Shown here: positions 45,395 to 54,700 of the stretch, one piece after another
How the letters are laid out: every line of letters begins with the position of its first letter
How positions within the stretch are numbered: position 1 is the first letter of the stretch
Source: Parabacteroides sp. TM07-1AC
GTDB taxonomy: Bacteria; Bacteroidota; Bacteroidia; Bacteroidales; Tannerellaceae
Reading direction: 5' to 3'
NCBI RefSeq assembly: GCF_003480915.1
Contig: NZ_QUKD01000006.1
Span: 1 to 64,000, forward strand
Length of the DNA: 64,000 nt
Position numbers and translations under genes: made by a program
Notes under the pieces: model-generated
Told to the model about the DNA's origin: nothing
Database searches by the model: none
What the model saw: only the letters and a program-made list of their open reading frames with translations

Positions 45395-45406
45395 GAAAAA
45401 AATCCC

Positions 45407-45414
45407 TACCTTTG
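45407..45414 (+). promoter_or_regulatory. -7 box for the DUF4271-hemD-rnpA block
   Basis: TACCTTTG matches TAnnTTTG, about 18 bp before the ATG at 45432, so the leader would be very short. The dispersed repeat sits immediately upstream. Confidence 0.6.
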
Positions 45415-45431
45415 CGCGAAATAAAAAGTAG

Positions 45432-46160
45432 ATGGATCTGTTTGAAGGATATGTAGGCATTCGTTTGTGGGACGGACAGCTGGTGGATGATGTCATATTC
45501 ACGCTGCTGCTATCCTTGTTGATTGCCTTTGCCATAATATTCCGGTCTAATTTTCAGCATTTTGTAAAGATGATGAAAGATGTGGTATATCTGAAAGAAC
45601 GGCAGAACCTGTTTGATGAAACGGCCGGGAAGCGTGGTTCTTTCTTTCGTAATTTCATGACATTCCAGGCGTTGTTACTTTGTAGTATCGCCCTGTTTTC
45701 AATAGCCCGGACAAGGGAAATGGTCAGTTACGTGGACGGGAAAGAGGTTTTGCTGGCAATTACGGCCATTTTGGGTGTGCTGTTCCTGTTCTATCAGTTC
45801 AAACAACTGAGTTATTATCTGTTGGGATTCGTTTTTGCAGTGCCAGAGAAGTACAAGTTCTGGAAGAAAAATTATAATGCCATTATGGGAGCGTGGGGCA
45901 TTTTGTTATATATTCCGGTCGTTTGGTTGATGTTCGTAGGAAGTAAAACATTGGCTCCCGTGATAATGTTTTGTATTTTCTATTTTTTGTGCCGTTTTGT
46001 AATAATTTATAAGACAATACGTATATTTCACAAGAATAATATCGGACTTTTGTATATTAGTTTGTACCTTTGCACCCAAGAAATCTTACCCCTCATATTT
46101 TTGTACGAAGGTATGATTTTTTTGTATAACTTTATTGAGACGAGTACTCTATGGCATTGA
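45432..46160 (+). CDS. DUF4271 integral membrane protein
   Basis: A 242-aa protein with about six membrane helices (VIFTLLLSLLIAFAIIF, ALLLCSIALFSIAR, LLAITAILGVLFLFYQF, GILLYIPVVWLMFVG, PVIMFCIFYFLCRFVII, LFLYEGMIFLYNFI). It is characteristic of Bacteroidetes and commonly sits directly before hemD, as here, where the two genes overlap by 10 bp. Function unknown; translational coupling with hemD suggests co-expression. The overlap and tight spacing run on through rnpA and yidD. Confidence 0.85.
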   Translation: MDLFEGYVGIRLWDGQLVDDVIFTLLLSLLIAFAIIFRSNFQHFVKMMKDVVYLKERQNLFDETAGKRGSFFRNFMTFQALLLCSIALFSIARTREMVSYVDGKEVLLAITAILGVLFLFYQFKQLSYYLLGFVFAVPEKYKFWKKNYNAIMGAWGILLYIPVVWLMFVGSKTLAPVIMFCIFYFLCRFVIIYKTIRIFHKNNIGLLYISLYLCTQEILPLIFLYEGMIFLYNFIETSTLWH

Positions 46161-46924
46161 ACATCAAAAAGTTGCTGGTATCACAACCGAAGCCTGCATC
46201 CGAGAAGTCACCGTATTTCGACATTGCAGAGAAATATGGGGTCGAGATCGACTTCCGTCCTTTTATCAAAGTTGAAGCTCTTTCTTCCAAAGAGTTCAGA
46301 CAGCAGAGAATTTCTATTCTGGACTATTCGGCGGTAATTTTTACTGCGCGTACAGCTATTGACCACTTTTTCCATTTATGTGAAGAACTACGTGTCACTA
46401 TTCCGGAAACAATGAAATATTTCTGTATGACGGAAGCTATTGCAGTTTACCTTCAGAAGTATATTGTATACAGGAAGCGTAAAATATTTTTCGGTCAGAC
46501 TGGAAAGCCTGAAGATTTGGTGACTGTTATTGCAAAACATGCAAAGGAAAAATATCTGGTGCCGGTTTCTGACGTGCATAAGGATGATTTGTTGAGTTTG
46601 CTTGAAGCTAAAAAAATCAGCTATGTAAAGGCGGTTATGTATAGAACTGTTAGTAACGAATTTGCTAAAGATGAGAAATTCGATTACGATATGTTGGTAT
46701 TTTTTAGTCCTTCAGGTATTTCTTCTTTGTTGAAAAATTTCCCGGATTTTAAGCAGGAGGATATCAAAATCGGGTGCTTCGGACCTACGACGGCAAAAGC
46801 TGTTAAGGATGCCGGTCTTCGATTGGATGTGGAAGCGCCTACACCTGAAGCTCCTTCAATGACAGCTGCTTTGGATTTATATCTGAAGAAAGAGTTGGGT
46901 GGAAACAAAAAGAATGGAAAATAG
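46151..46924 (+). CDS. hemD: Uroporphyrinogen-III synthase
   Basis: A 257-aa cytoplasmic enzyme of the tetrapyrrole pathway, converting hydroxymethylbilane to uroporphyrinogen III. The two-lobed fold fits: lobe one begins VSQPKPASEKSPYFDIAEKYG, with SAVIFTARTAIDHFF; lobe two has DMLVFFSPSGISSLLKNF and IGCFGPTTAKAVKDAGLR; the end is EAPTPEAPSMTAALDLYL. Sequence conservation in this family is low, but the position after DUF4271 and before rnpA is a common Bacteroidales order. It overlaps both neighbours. Confidence 0.85.
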   Translation: MALNIKKLLVSQPKPASEKSPYFDIAEKYGVEIDFRPFIKVEALSSKEFRQQRISILDYSAVIFTARTAIDHFFHLCEELRVTIPETMKYFCMTEAIAVYLQKYIVYRKRKIFFGQTGKPEDLVTVIAKHAKEKYLVPVSDVHKDDLLSLLEAKKISYVKAVMYRTVSNEFAKDEKFDYDMLVFFSPSGISSLLKNFPDFKQEDIKIGCFGPTTAKAVKDAGLRLDVEAPTPEAPSMTAALDLYLKKELGGNKKNGK

Positions 46925-47300
46925 AAGGTATACCCTTTCAAAAGAAGAACGCCTGTCGTGGAAACGTTACATTGACCTGTTATTTGAAAAAGGACAATCA
47001 TTTGTGGCGTTTCCACTACGGGTCGTTTATTTACCGCTGGAGGAAGAGATGTCTGCTCCTGTCTCTATCCTGATCAGCGTCCCCAAGAAAAAATTCAAAC
47101 GTGCCGTAAAACGAAACCTGATCAAACGTCAGGTACGTGAAGCCTACCGGGTACGTAAATACGATCTGATCGATCCGTTGACAGAAAAAAACAAGCGCAT
47201 GCTGATTGCTTTCCTTTATGTGGATAAAGAGATTCATCCTTTTACGGATATGGAGAAAGCGATGACGAAAGCGATCCGGATATTGCGCGAAAAAGAATAA
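46914..47300 (+). CDS. rnpA: Ribonuclease P protein component
   Basis: A 128-aa basic protein that assists the RNase P RNA in removing 5' leaders of tRNA precursors. Family motif [18 protein letters not shown] is present, with the N-terminal [21 protein letters not shown] chose the ATG at 46914; a GTG at 46899 would add five residues. Either overlaps the end of hemD (11 bp with the ATG). The stop codon TAA shares its last A with the yidD start. Confidence 0.93.
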   Translation: MENRRYTLSKEERLSWKRYIDLLFEKGQSFVAFPLRVVYLPLEEEMSAPVSILISVPKKKFKRAVKRNLIKRQVREAYRVRKYDLIDPLTEKNKRMLIAFLYVDKEIHPFTDMEKAMTKAIRILREKE

Positions 47301-47521
47301 TGAAGAAATTCTTTACTGCACTGCTCCTGTTGCCGGTCTATTTCTATAAATATTGCATCTCACCTATGACACCGGCTTCGTGCAGGTATACTCCTACCTG
47401 TTCCGAATATGCTGTGCAGGCCCTCAAAAAGCATGGTCCAATAAAAGGCCTTTACTTGGCTGTAAAACGTATACTCCGATGCCATCCCTGGGGGGGAAGC
47501 GGATATGATCCCGTACCGTAG
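47300..47521 (+). CDS. yidD: Membrane protein insertion efficiency factor YidD
   Basis: A 73-aa protein of the YidD family, which aids insertion of inner-membrane proteins with YidC. The conserved segment [20 protein letters not shown] is followed by [11 protein letters not shown] and [13 protein letters not shown], and contains the family cysteines. Its ATG overlaps the rnpA stop by one base, the usual rnpA-yidD coupling. Confidence 0.95.
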   Translation: MKKFFTALLLLPVYFYKYCISPMTPASCRYTPTCSEYAVQALKKHGPIKGLYLAVKRILRCHPWGGSGYDPVP

Positions 47522-47524
47522 ATT

Positions 47525-48193
47525 ATGAATTATTACGATATACATGCGCATCATCCGGCTATCGATCCCGAGGATGTTACAATCATCAACAGGATTATAG
47601 GAAATGAAAAGGAAGAAAACTCTTTTTCCGGGCAATGGTGTTCGGTAGGTATCCATCCGTGGTATATATATAATAATGTACAAGGACAATTCCTCCGTTT
47701 GGAGTCAGCAGTCTTGTGTCCCTCTGTAGTAGCTGTCGGTGAGGCCGGATTGGATAAATTGTCAGAAACACCATTGGATATTCAGTCGGATGTATTTGCA
47801 AAGCAGGCTGCTTTGGCGGAAAGGAGCGGTAAACCGCTTATTATTCATTGTGTAAAAGCATGGGATGAATTGATTATGCAGAGGAAATCGATGAAACCCC
47901 GTGTCCCCTGGATTATTCATGGTTTCCGTGGAAATGGCATATTGGCTCAACAACTGCTTAAACAAGGCTTTTTCCTGTCTTTCAGAGAGTATTTCAATCA
48001 ACAGGCATTACAGGCAGCATGGCCGGATCGTTTGTTTGCAGAAACAGATGATGCGGCAATCGATATTCGTTCGGTTTATCGGAAAATAGCATCCTCTTTG
48101 TGTATATCCCTTGAAGAGCTTACAGCTACATTGGAAAAGAATGTACAGAATGTATTTCTTTTATCCGTTAATTCCCGGAACAAGGTATACTAA
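47525..48193 (+). CDS. TatD-family metal-dependent hydrolase
   Basis: A 222-aa TIM-barrel hydrolase, shorter than most TatD proteins (about 255-265 aa). Metal ligands are in YDIHAHHP (His7/His9), GEAGLDK, IIHCVKAWDEL, IIHGFRGN and AETDDAA. TatD proteins act as DNases in some bacteria. It follows yidD after 3 bp and is the last gene of the rnpA cluster. The exact substrate is uncertain. Confidence 0.85.
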   Translation: MNYYDIHAHHPAIDPEDVTIINRIIGNEKEENSFSGQWCSVGIHPWYIYNNVQGQFLRLESAVLCPSVVAVGEAGLDKLSETPLDIQSDVFAKQAALAERSGKPLIIHCVKAWDELIMQRKSMKPRVPWIIHGFRGNGILAQQLLKQGFFLSFREYFNQQALQAAWPDRLFAETDDAAIDIRSVYRKIASSLCISLEELTATLEKNVQNVFLLSVNSRNKVY

Positions 48194-48207
48194 CCCTTGC
48201 TGTATCA

Positions 48208-48246
48208 AATAATTGTCAATTGTCAATTATCAATTCTCAATTTTAA
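48208..48246. repeat. TCAATT direct repeats upstream of tyrS
   Basis: Five units of 7-8 bp with the shape (A/T)T(G/A/C)TCAATT occur in tandem just before the tyrS promoter. This resembles the short-unit arrays at 524 and 45320 in layout, not in sequence. Confidence 0.55.
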
Positions 48247-48250
48247 GTCG

Positions 48251-48258
48251 TACCTTTG
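48251..48258 (+). promoter_or_regulatory. -7 box for tyrS
   Basis: TACCTTTG, a perfect TAnnTTTG match, 33 bp before the tyrS ATG at 48291. It also argues against the longer in-frame ORF that begins at 48213. Confidence 0.65.
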
Positions 48259-48290
48259 CCCGCATTCAATATAAACCTATAATTAAAACG

Positions 48291-49583
48291 ATGAATTTTG
48301 TTGAAGAATTAAGATGGAGGGGCATGATTCATGATATGATGCCCGGAACAGAAGAGCAGTTACAGAAAGAAATGACTTCTGCGTACGTAGGCATTGACCC
48401 GACGGCCGATTCATTACATATCGGACACCTTGTTAGTGTCATGATGCTGAAGCATTTGCAGCGTGCCGGACACCGTCCTATCGCTCTGGTCGGTGGTGCC
48501 ACCGGTATGATCGGAGACCCTTCAATGAAGTCGGCAGAGCGTAATCTGCTGGATGAAGTAACACTTCGTCACAATCAGGAAAGTATTAAAAAGCAGTTAG
48601 CTAAATTCCTGGATTTCGATTCGGATGCTCCTAATGCAGCCAAGTTGGTAAACAACTATGACTGGATGAAGGATTATTCATTCCTGAACTTTATCCGTGA
48701 TATCGGTAAACACCTGACTGTTAATTATATGATGGCTAAGGATTCTGTAAAGAAGCGTCTTAGCTCCGAATCAAGCGTAGGTATGTCCTTCACTGAGTTC
48801 TCTTATCAATTATTGCAGGGATACGATTATCTGTTCCTGTATCAGAATGAAGGTTGCCGTTTGCAGATGGGTGGTTCCGATCAGTGGGGTAACATTACTA
48901 CCGGTACGGAATTAATCCGTCGTAAAACAGGTGGTGAAGCATTTGCCCTTACTTGTCCGTTGATCACGAAAGCAGACGGTGGTAAGTTCGGTAAGACAGA
49001 ATCGGGTAACGTGTGGTTGGACCGTCGTTATACCTCTCCTTATAAATTCTACCAGTTCTGGTTGAATGTAAGTGATGCGGATGCGGCAAGATATATCAAG
49101 ATATTTACGGATCTGAGTAAAGAAGAGATCGCTGCCCTGGAAGAAGAACAGGCAGCTGCTGCTCATCTTCGTCCTTTGCAGAAACGTTTGGCGAAAGAGA
49201 TCACGGTGATGGTTCACTCTCTGGAAGATTACGAAGCTGCTGTTGAAGCTTCCAATATCTTGTTCGGTAACTCTACTTCTGAAGCTTTGAAGAAGCTCGA
49301 TGAAGATACTTTGTTGGCCGTATTTGATGGTGTTCCGCAGTTTGAGATCAGTCGTGATGAGTTGAGTGCCGGCGTAAAGGCAATCGACCTGTTCACTGAG
49401 AAAGCAGCCGTTTTTGCATCTAAAGGTGAAATGCGTAAGCTGGTACAGAGTGGTGGTATCAGTATCAACAAAGAGAAATTGGCTGATGCTGAAACTGTTA
49501 TCGACTGTTCTTCTCTATTGGATGAAAAGTATCTGTTGGTTCAGAGAGGTAAAAAGAATTATTATTTGTTGATCGCAAAATAA
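48291..49583 (+). CDS. tyrS: Tyrosyl-tRNA synthetase
   Basis: A 430-aa class I synthetase that charges tRNA-Tyr. HIGH motif at His43-Ile-Gly-His46, KMSKS-type motif as Lys232-Phe-Gly-Lys-Thr236, and a C-terminal S4 RNA-binding domain (from about 365; [15 protein letters not shown]). I use the ATG at 48291, because an upstream in-frame ATG at 48213 would include the promoter and repeat. No T-box-like leader is seen. Confidence 0.96.
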   Translation: MNFVEELRWRGMIHDMMPGTEEQLQKEMTSAYVGIDPTADSLHIGHLVSVMMLKHLQRAGHRPIALVGGATGMIGDPSMKSAERNLLDEVTLRHNQESIKKQLAKFLDFDSDAPNAAKLVNNYDWMKDYSFLNFIRDIGKHLTVNYMMAKDSVKKRLSSESSVGMSFTEFSYQLLQGYDYLFLYQNEGCRLQMGGSDQWGNITTGTELIRRKTGGEAFALTCPLITKADGGKFGKTESGNVWLDRRYTSPYKFYQFWLNVSDADAARYIKIFTDLSKEEIAALEEEQAAAAHLRPLQKRLAKEITVMVHSLEDYEAAVEASNILFGNSTSEALKKLDEDTLLAVFDGVPQFEISRDELSAGVKAIDLFTEKAAVFASKGEMRKLVQSGGISINKEKLADAETVIDCSSLLDEKYLLVQRGKKNYYLLIAK

Positions 49584-49631
49584 TACTGAACAAACAATCG
49601 TTCCAGCAATATTAAACGAAAGGAACACAAT

Positions 49632-49684
49632 TATCAAATGAAAGAAGCATATATGTGCTTTATTCGTTTGATATATATCAAACG
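49632..49684. other. Alternative hairpins with a perfect 20-bp palindrome
   Basis: CGTTTGATATATATCAAACG (49665-49684) is a perfect palindrome. Its left half (TTTGATA) can pair instead with TATCAAATG at 49632-49640, helped by GAA and AAGCA in between. The two foldings exclude each other. The element lies between tyrS and tRNA-Gln; it could be a tyrS terminator variant or a regulator binding site. Confidence 0.45.
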
Positions 49685-49776
49685 CAAAAGTGTTCGAATA
49701 CAAATTAGTGTAAGATGCTGGAGATTGGAATGGCGATAGCTATATTCCTATAAGGAAGAAAAAATAGAAAAAATGC

Positions 49777-49806
49777 TTGCAGGGTAAGAATTTATTCTTA
49801 CCTTTG
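49777..49806 (+). promoter_or_regulatory. Promoter of tRNA-Gln
   Basis: TTG at 49777-49779, 19 bp spacer, then TACCTTTG at 49799-49806: an almost ideal Bacteroides promoter. The start would be near 49813, about 19 nt before the mature tRNA. Confidence 0.75.
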
Positions 49807-49831
49807 CATCGCTTTAAATAAAGCGCCGGAT

Positions 49832-49902
49832 TGTCTCATGGTGTAATGGTAGCACTACAGTTTTTGGTTCTGTCTGTCGAGGTTCGAATCCTCGTGAGAC
49901 AA
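49832..49902 (+). tRNA. tRNA-Gln (anticodon TTG)
   Basis: A 71-nt cloverleaf: acceptor stem TGTCTCA / TGAGACA, D-arm with AATGGTAG, anticodon loop TTTTGGT (anticodon TTG), T-arm CGAGG-TTCGAAT-CCTCG. The closing pair of the anticodon stem is a T-T mismatch. CCA is not encoded (AAC follows). A terminator comes directly after. Confidence 0.95.
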
Positions 49903-49908
49903 CAGATT

Positions 49909-49941
49909 AAGCTCCGAATCTTTTGATTCGGAGCTTTTTTT
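49909..49941 (+). terminator. Terminator of tRNA-Gln
   Basis: GCTCCGAATC (49911-49920) pairs perfectly with GATTCGGAGC (49925-49934) over a TTTT loop, followed by seven T. A strong intrinsic terminator. Confidence 0.92.
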
Positions 49942-49976
49942 ATTTCAATCTGTCTAATTTGTATATGTGTTCTTAT

Positions 49977-49984
49977 TATCTTTG
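49977..49984 (+). promoter_or_regulatory. -7 box for PUL 4 sigma gene
   Basis: TATCTTTG matches TAnnTTTG and ends 5 bp before the ATG at 49990. Transcription would begin at or within a few bases of the start codon, so the mRNA is probably leaderless. Confidence 0.55.
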
Positions 49985-49989
49985 CGTAT

Positions 49990-50565
49990 ATGTATCCAGT
50001 AGATATACAAAAAGTAAGAGAGGGGGATCACGTCGTTTTCAGATCTTTTTTTGAATGTTTCTATCCGAAATTAATGGCTTTGGCTTGCCGTTTTGTGGAT
50101 GAACACGTTGCGAAAGATTTGGTGCAGGACGTATTTGCCCTTTATTGGGAACAAAAGCAGATGATTGATGCGGAGAATATACAATCGTTTCTCTATAAAT
50201 GGGTACAAAATAAATGTTTGAATCATATCAAGCACCAGATGGTTGTGGAAGAATATGAAGCACGTGTGCAGCTTGCAGAAGCACGGATAGCTTTTCTTAA
50301 TAACAGAGTCGACTCTAATGATGTATTGAAACAAGTAATTAATCAGGACCTTCGTGAATTGATCGAAATTTCCGTGAATAAACTCCCTCCTAAAACTGCA
50401 GAAGCATTTCGTTTATGTTATTATCATGATCTGCCTCATAAAGATATAGCAAAAGTGATGGATATATCTGTGCGTACGGTGGAGACTCATATACGTAATG
50501 CAGTTCTTTTTCTTCGGAAGGATTTGAAAGATCTATTACTACTTTCTATTTTATTTTTTAATTAA
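49990..50565 (+). CDS. ECF-type RNA polymerase sigma factor, PUL 4
   Basis: A 191-aa ECF factor. Region 2 covers about 18-85 (FVDEHVAKDLVQDVFALYWEQK) and region 4 about 130-185 (LPPKTAEAFRLCYYHDLPHKDIAKVMDIS, then RTVETHIRNAVLFLRKDL). The start at 49990 is the only ATG that keeps region 2 whole. It follows tRNA-Gln and its terminator and precedes a FecR gene by 73 bp. Role as for the PUL 3 sigma: activation of the linked susCD operon upon SusC-FecR signalling. Confidence 0.94.
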   Translation: MYPVDIQKVREGDHVVFRSFFECFYPKLMALACRFVDEHVAKDLVQDVFALYWEQKQMIDAENIQSFLYKWVQNKCLNHIKHQMVVEEYEARVQLAEARIAFLNNRVDSNDVLKQVINQDLRELIEISVNKLPPKTAEAFRLCYYHDLPHKDIAKVMDISVRTVETHIRNAVLFLRKDLKDLLLLSILFFN

Positions 50566-50582
50566 TCTGATTTTTTTTGAAA

Positions 50583-50615
50583 TAGACTACGTAGTTTTAC
50601 TCTCTTCAGTTGTCT
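50583..50615 (+). promoter_or_regulatory. Candidate ECF-sigma promoter before PUL 4 fecR
   Basis: TAGACTACGTAGT (50583-50595, containing the palindrome ACTACGTAGT) is followed by GTTGTCT (50609-50615) and an AT-rich TTTATATAAAG. TAGACTAAGTAGT lies at the same distance from fecR in PUL 5, and GTTGTCT recurs in PUL 3. Confidence 0.5.
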
Positions 50616-50638
50616 TCTTTATATAAAGCGCAAGATAT

Positions 50639-51631
50639 ATGAATGAAGATTTATTAATACGTTATTTAACTCATCGTTGTACCCCTGTTGAAATAAAGGA
50701 TGTTAATAAATGGGTTGCAACTGATCAGGCGAATGCCGATTGGTTGTTTGAAATGGAGCGTATTTGGAGTTTGAAGAACGAATTGCGTTTTTCCCATAAG
50801 AGAGAGATAGAGGATGCATATAAACTGTTTTTATTTTCCCTGCAAAAGAGCTCTTCCTACAAAAAGGATTATCCCCCAAAACGATCGTTGTCATTCTCTT
50901 GGTTGAAATATGCTGTGGCTATTTTCCTTATTGGGCTGTTGAGTATGAATTTGTATCTGATGTTTGATGAAGAAGAGGTACGCATGAACGAGATAGAAGT
51001 GCCAAACGGGCAACGAGTATCCTTAGTCTTATCCGACGGAACACGAGTTTGGCTCAATTCCCGCAGTAAATTTACTTATCCGTCTGTTTTTGCTGCAAAA
51101 AGCCGTAATGTAAAACTGGAAGGAGAAGGTTTCTTTGAAGTTGCTCATAATAAAAAAAAACCTTTCATCGTACAGTCTGATTTGGTTTTTGTGCGTGTGT
51201 TGGGTACGAAATTTAATATGAAAGCATACCTGGATGAACCGTCTTCTGTTACTTTGTCCGAGGGTAAGGTTGAGGTGGTGACTAATGATAATACCCATCA
51301 AATGATATTGAAGCCGAATGAGCAGGCAACTTATACGAAAGAAGCCGGATTTGTGAAAGCTCAGGTTCTGAATGCAGAAGTAGCTCGGTCATGGACGTTG
51401 GGAGAGGCCGCTTATATAAATAAGAGACTGGATGAGATTACCAGTGATCTTGAGCGGAAGTTCAATGTGCGTATTCATATAAAGGACAAATCGTTAGCCT
51501 CGGAAATATTTACCTGTCGTTTTAAAGAGGGGGCAACTATAGAGCAGGTACTGACTCTGTTGAAGGAAACACGCGATTTAGATTATATCATTAAAGGTGA
51601 TCAGATACAAATTTATAAACCTATAAAATAA
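50639..51631 (+). CDS. FecR-like anti-sigma factor, PUL 4
   Basis: A 330-aa inner-membrane regulator. N-terminal sigma-binding part (1-85), membrane helix at about 90-107 (LKYAVAIFLIGLLSMNLYL), FecR domain (VPNGQRVSLVLSDGTRVWLN, GEGFFEVAHNKKKPFIVQ, VRVLGTKFNMKAY) and a C-terminal domain (ITSDLERKFNVRIHIKDK) that should contact the STN domain of the linked SusC. It is followed by a 130-bp gap containing the predicted antisense RNA. Confidence 0.94.
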   Translation: MNEDLLIRYLTHRCTPVEIKDVNKWVATDQANADWLFEMERIWSLKNELRFSHKREIEDAYKLFLFSLQKSSSYKKDYPPKRSLSFSWLKYAVAIFLIGLLSMNLYLMFDEEEVRMNEIEVPNGQRVSLVLSDGTRVWLNSRSKFTYPSVFAAKSRNVKLEGEGFFEVAHNKKKPFIVQSDLVFVRVLGTKFNMKAYLDEPSSVTLSEGKVEVVTNDNTHQMILKPNEQATYTKEAGFVKAQVLNAEVARSWTLGEAAYINKRLDEITSDLERKFNVRIHIKDKSLASEIFTCRFKEGATIEQVLTLLKETRDLDYIIKGDQIQIYKPIK

Positions 51632-51659
51632 GAAGCCTATGGGATAAACACAAATGTAA

Positions 51660-51748
51660 GAATGAAGAACCGAAGATGCGGCAAACATCCCCGGTTCGGA
51701 TTAAGCAAGTAACGTATTAGAGACTACCTAAATTTATTACTAACTAAT
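51660..51748 (-). ncRNA. Predicted antisense sRNA in fecR-susC gap, PUL 4
   Basis: The minus strand has TACATTTG (51762-51755), a -7 box overlapping the susC ATG exactly as in PUL 3. Downstream it has a hairpin GAACCG..GATG / CATC..CGGTTC (51667-51697) with a 2x2 internal loop. The following minus-strand sequence TTCATTCTT is U-rich but not a clean T-tract, so this is the weakest of the three. Confidence 0.35.
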
Positions 51749-51761
51749 CATTTACAAATGT

Positions 51762-54700
51762 ATGAATTTTATTAAGAAAAGCACGCCATGCGATGGGTGG
51801 AAATCCTCATGGCTCCGAAAAAGTCTATTTATTATGAGATGTATCTTATTCTTTTTATTATTAGGTACATTGCAAATCACAGCAAGTGTTACTTATTCAC
51901 AGTCAGTAAAACTTTCTTTGAATATTGAAAACTCTTCCGTGCAGGAAGTTCTTTCAATTATTGAGCAGAAAAGTGCCTTTTATTTTACTTATAATTTGAA
52001 ACAGATCCAGGCGGATCGGAAAGTGTCCGTTACAGCGAAGGATGAATCGGTTACTGATATTCTTGACAAACTGTTTGCCAGTGAAGGTATAAAATATGTC
52101 ATTAATGGAAAACATATTGTTTTGTATAAGGCGGAAACCAATACTCAACCTATACAGAATCAAAATACGAAAACGATAACAGGAGTTGTAACCGACATGA
52201 ATGGAGAGCCTGTTATTGGAGTAAATATAGTGGAGAAAGGGACAACGAATGGAACGGTAACAGATATTGATGGACGTTTTACATTACAAGTATCCCCGTC
52301 TTCTGTTCTGCAGATATCTTTTATCGGTTATGTAGAACAGAGCATAACCGTAGGATCTGAAACCTCTTTCTCTATTAAATTACAAGAAGATACACAGAAG
52401 CTGGATGAAGTAGTTGTTGTGGGATATGGTAGTCAGAAAAAAGTAAATCTGACAGGATCGGTTGCAACAGTCAACTCCGAGTCTTTGTCCAACCGTGCCA
52501 TTTCGAATGTCTCTCAGGGCCTACAAGGTTTGGTTCCGGGTATGACTGTTACGAATAGTGGTGGTCAACCGGGTATGGATGCTGGTAAGATTCTTATTCG
52601 TGGTGTCGGTTCCTTTAATGTTTCTACTCCGATGGTATTGATTGATGGAATCGAAGGTGACATGAATATCGTGGATGCGCAGGATATAGAAAGTATATCC
52701 GTTTTGAAAGATGCCGCTTCAGCAGCTATATATGGCTCAAAAGCAGCTAATGGGGTTATACTTATTACTACAAAACGAGGGAAGCAGGGAGCTCCGAAGA
52801 TTAATTATAACGGTCTTTTCGGATGGTCGTCTCCTTCCGAATTGATGCCTCGTACCAGTTCTGCAGAATTGGCACAGCTGACTAACGAAGCAGAGTATTG
52901 GACTGCTATTTCTGAAGGTGCCACCTCCGAACAGGCTACAAAGCGTATGCCGTATTCACAGAACGACATTGAACTGTATGCTAACGGGAGTGATCCGTAC
53001 GGACATCCTAATACAGACTGGAATAAGCTGTTCTTTGTCGGTTCCGGATTTACCAACCGTCATAATGTAAGTGTCGGAGGGGGAACGGAATGGGTAAACT
53101 ACCGGACTTCGCTGGGATATACTAAACAAGAGGGCATAGTGAAAAATGCGTCCAACAGGCAGTTTAATTTGCGTGTGAATTTGGATATGAAGATCACGGA
53201 AAGATTAAAATCCAGAATCAATTTGGATTATGTCAATTCGTTGATCCAGGAACCGACAAACCCGATTTCCTGGGATTCAGGAACAAGTGAACAGACTTAT
53301 CGGCAGGTAAATAGAATATCGCCTATGGTCCCTTATAAAAATGAAGATGGTACCTATGGGACGATCAGCGACGGTAATCCGATTGCTTTCCAGGATCTAG
53401 GGGCAAAAGGTGAAAAACAAAACGATTATGTAACAGCTTTTGCTGAGTTCTCTTATGATATTCTGGATGGACTCGTTGCGAGGGTTAATGGCTCATATTA
53501 TACACAAAATCAAGATTATAACTTATATAGAAAAGAACTTCAGTATAATGAAGCCAAGTATGATGGTCCAACACAATATACACAGTCTTACTACACGAAT
53601 AATCGTACACAGATGGATGCTATGTTGACTTACGACAAGACGTTTATAGAAAAACATACGGTTAATTTGTTGGCAGGTTTCCATTCTGAATTGTATAAAT
53701 ACAAAGAAACAAAAGCCTACAGAAAAGATTTTCCTTCTACGGATGTAACTGATCTGAACGGTGGTTCGGTTGTCGGAATGACTAATAGCGGATATACCCG
53801 TGAACTTGCTATGAATTCGTTCTTTGCAAGAGCCAAATATAATTTTGATAATAAATATTTGTTCGAAGGGAATATCAGAGGTGACGGTTCTTCCCGTTTT
53901 GCCGAAGGATATAGATGGGGCTGGTTTCCATCTTTCTCCGGAGCATGGCGTTTGTCTAATGAGGACTTTATGGTTGGTGTACGAAACTTTGTTGATGATA
54001 TGAAGATCAGAGCCTCCTGGGGAGTACTTGGGAATCAGGAAATCCCAAACGATTATTATCCGTACATCAATACCTATTCTACTTCTCCCAAATATCCTTT
54101 TGGCAATGTGATCAATACAGGAGCAGCACAGACAGCTAATAAGATCAACGACCTGTCATGGGAAACAACTTATACTTGGGGGATAGGTTTGGATATGACC
54201 CTCTTGAATTCACTGTCGGTGACCCTTGATTGGTATAACCGTAAGACAACCGGTATTTTGATGCAGGTTAATGTTCCTACTACGTTTGGTTACGGAGGGT
54301 ATTATGACAATATTGGAGAGATGAGTAATAAAGGTCTTGAAGCTTCTTTGAATTATAATAAGCAGATTGATCAGGTTGCTTTTAATGCCGGGGTTAACTT
54401 TGCCTGGAATAAAAATGAAGTATTGTCGTTGGGAGATCTCGATGACCAGAAAGGTAGCCGCACCATCACCATGGTAGGTCATCCGTACCAGGCTTTTTAC
54501 GGTTATCAGTCTGATGGAATCTTCCAGACAAAGGAAGAAATAGAAAAAGCTCCTAAATATACGATGATCGACAATGCCCGTTTGATCCCTGGGGATATCA
54601 AACTTGTCGATCGGAATAATGACAATATCATCGATGAAAAGGATAAGATCATCCTGAACTCCGAAAATCCTAAATTTACATTTGGAATCAATTTGGGAGC

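Noticed and set aside
48213..48290. Extended start for TyrS
   Set aside because: It would include the TCAATT repeats and the -7 box; the family N-terminus begins at 48291.
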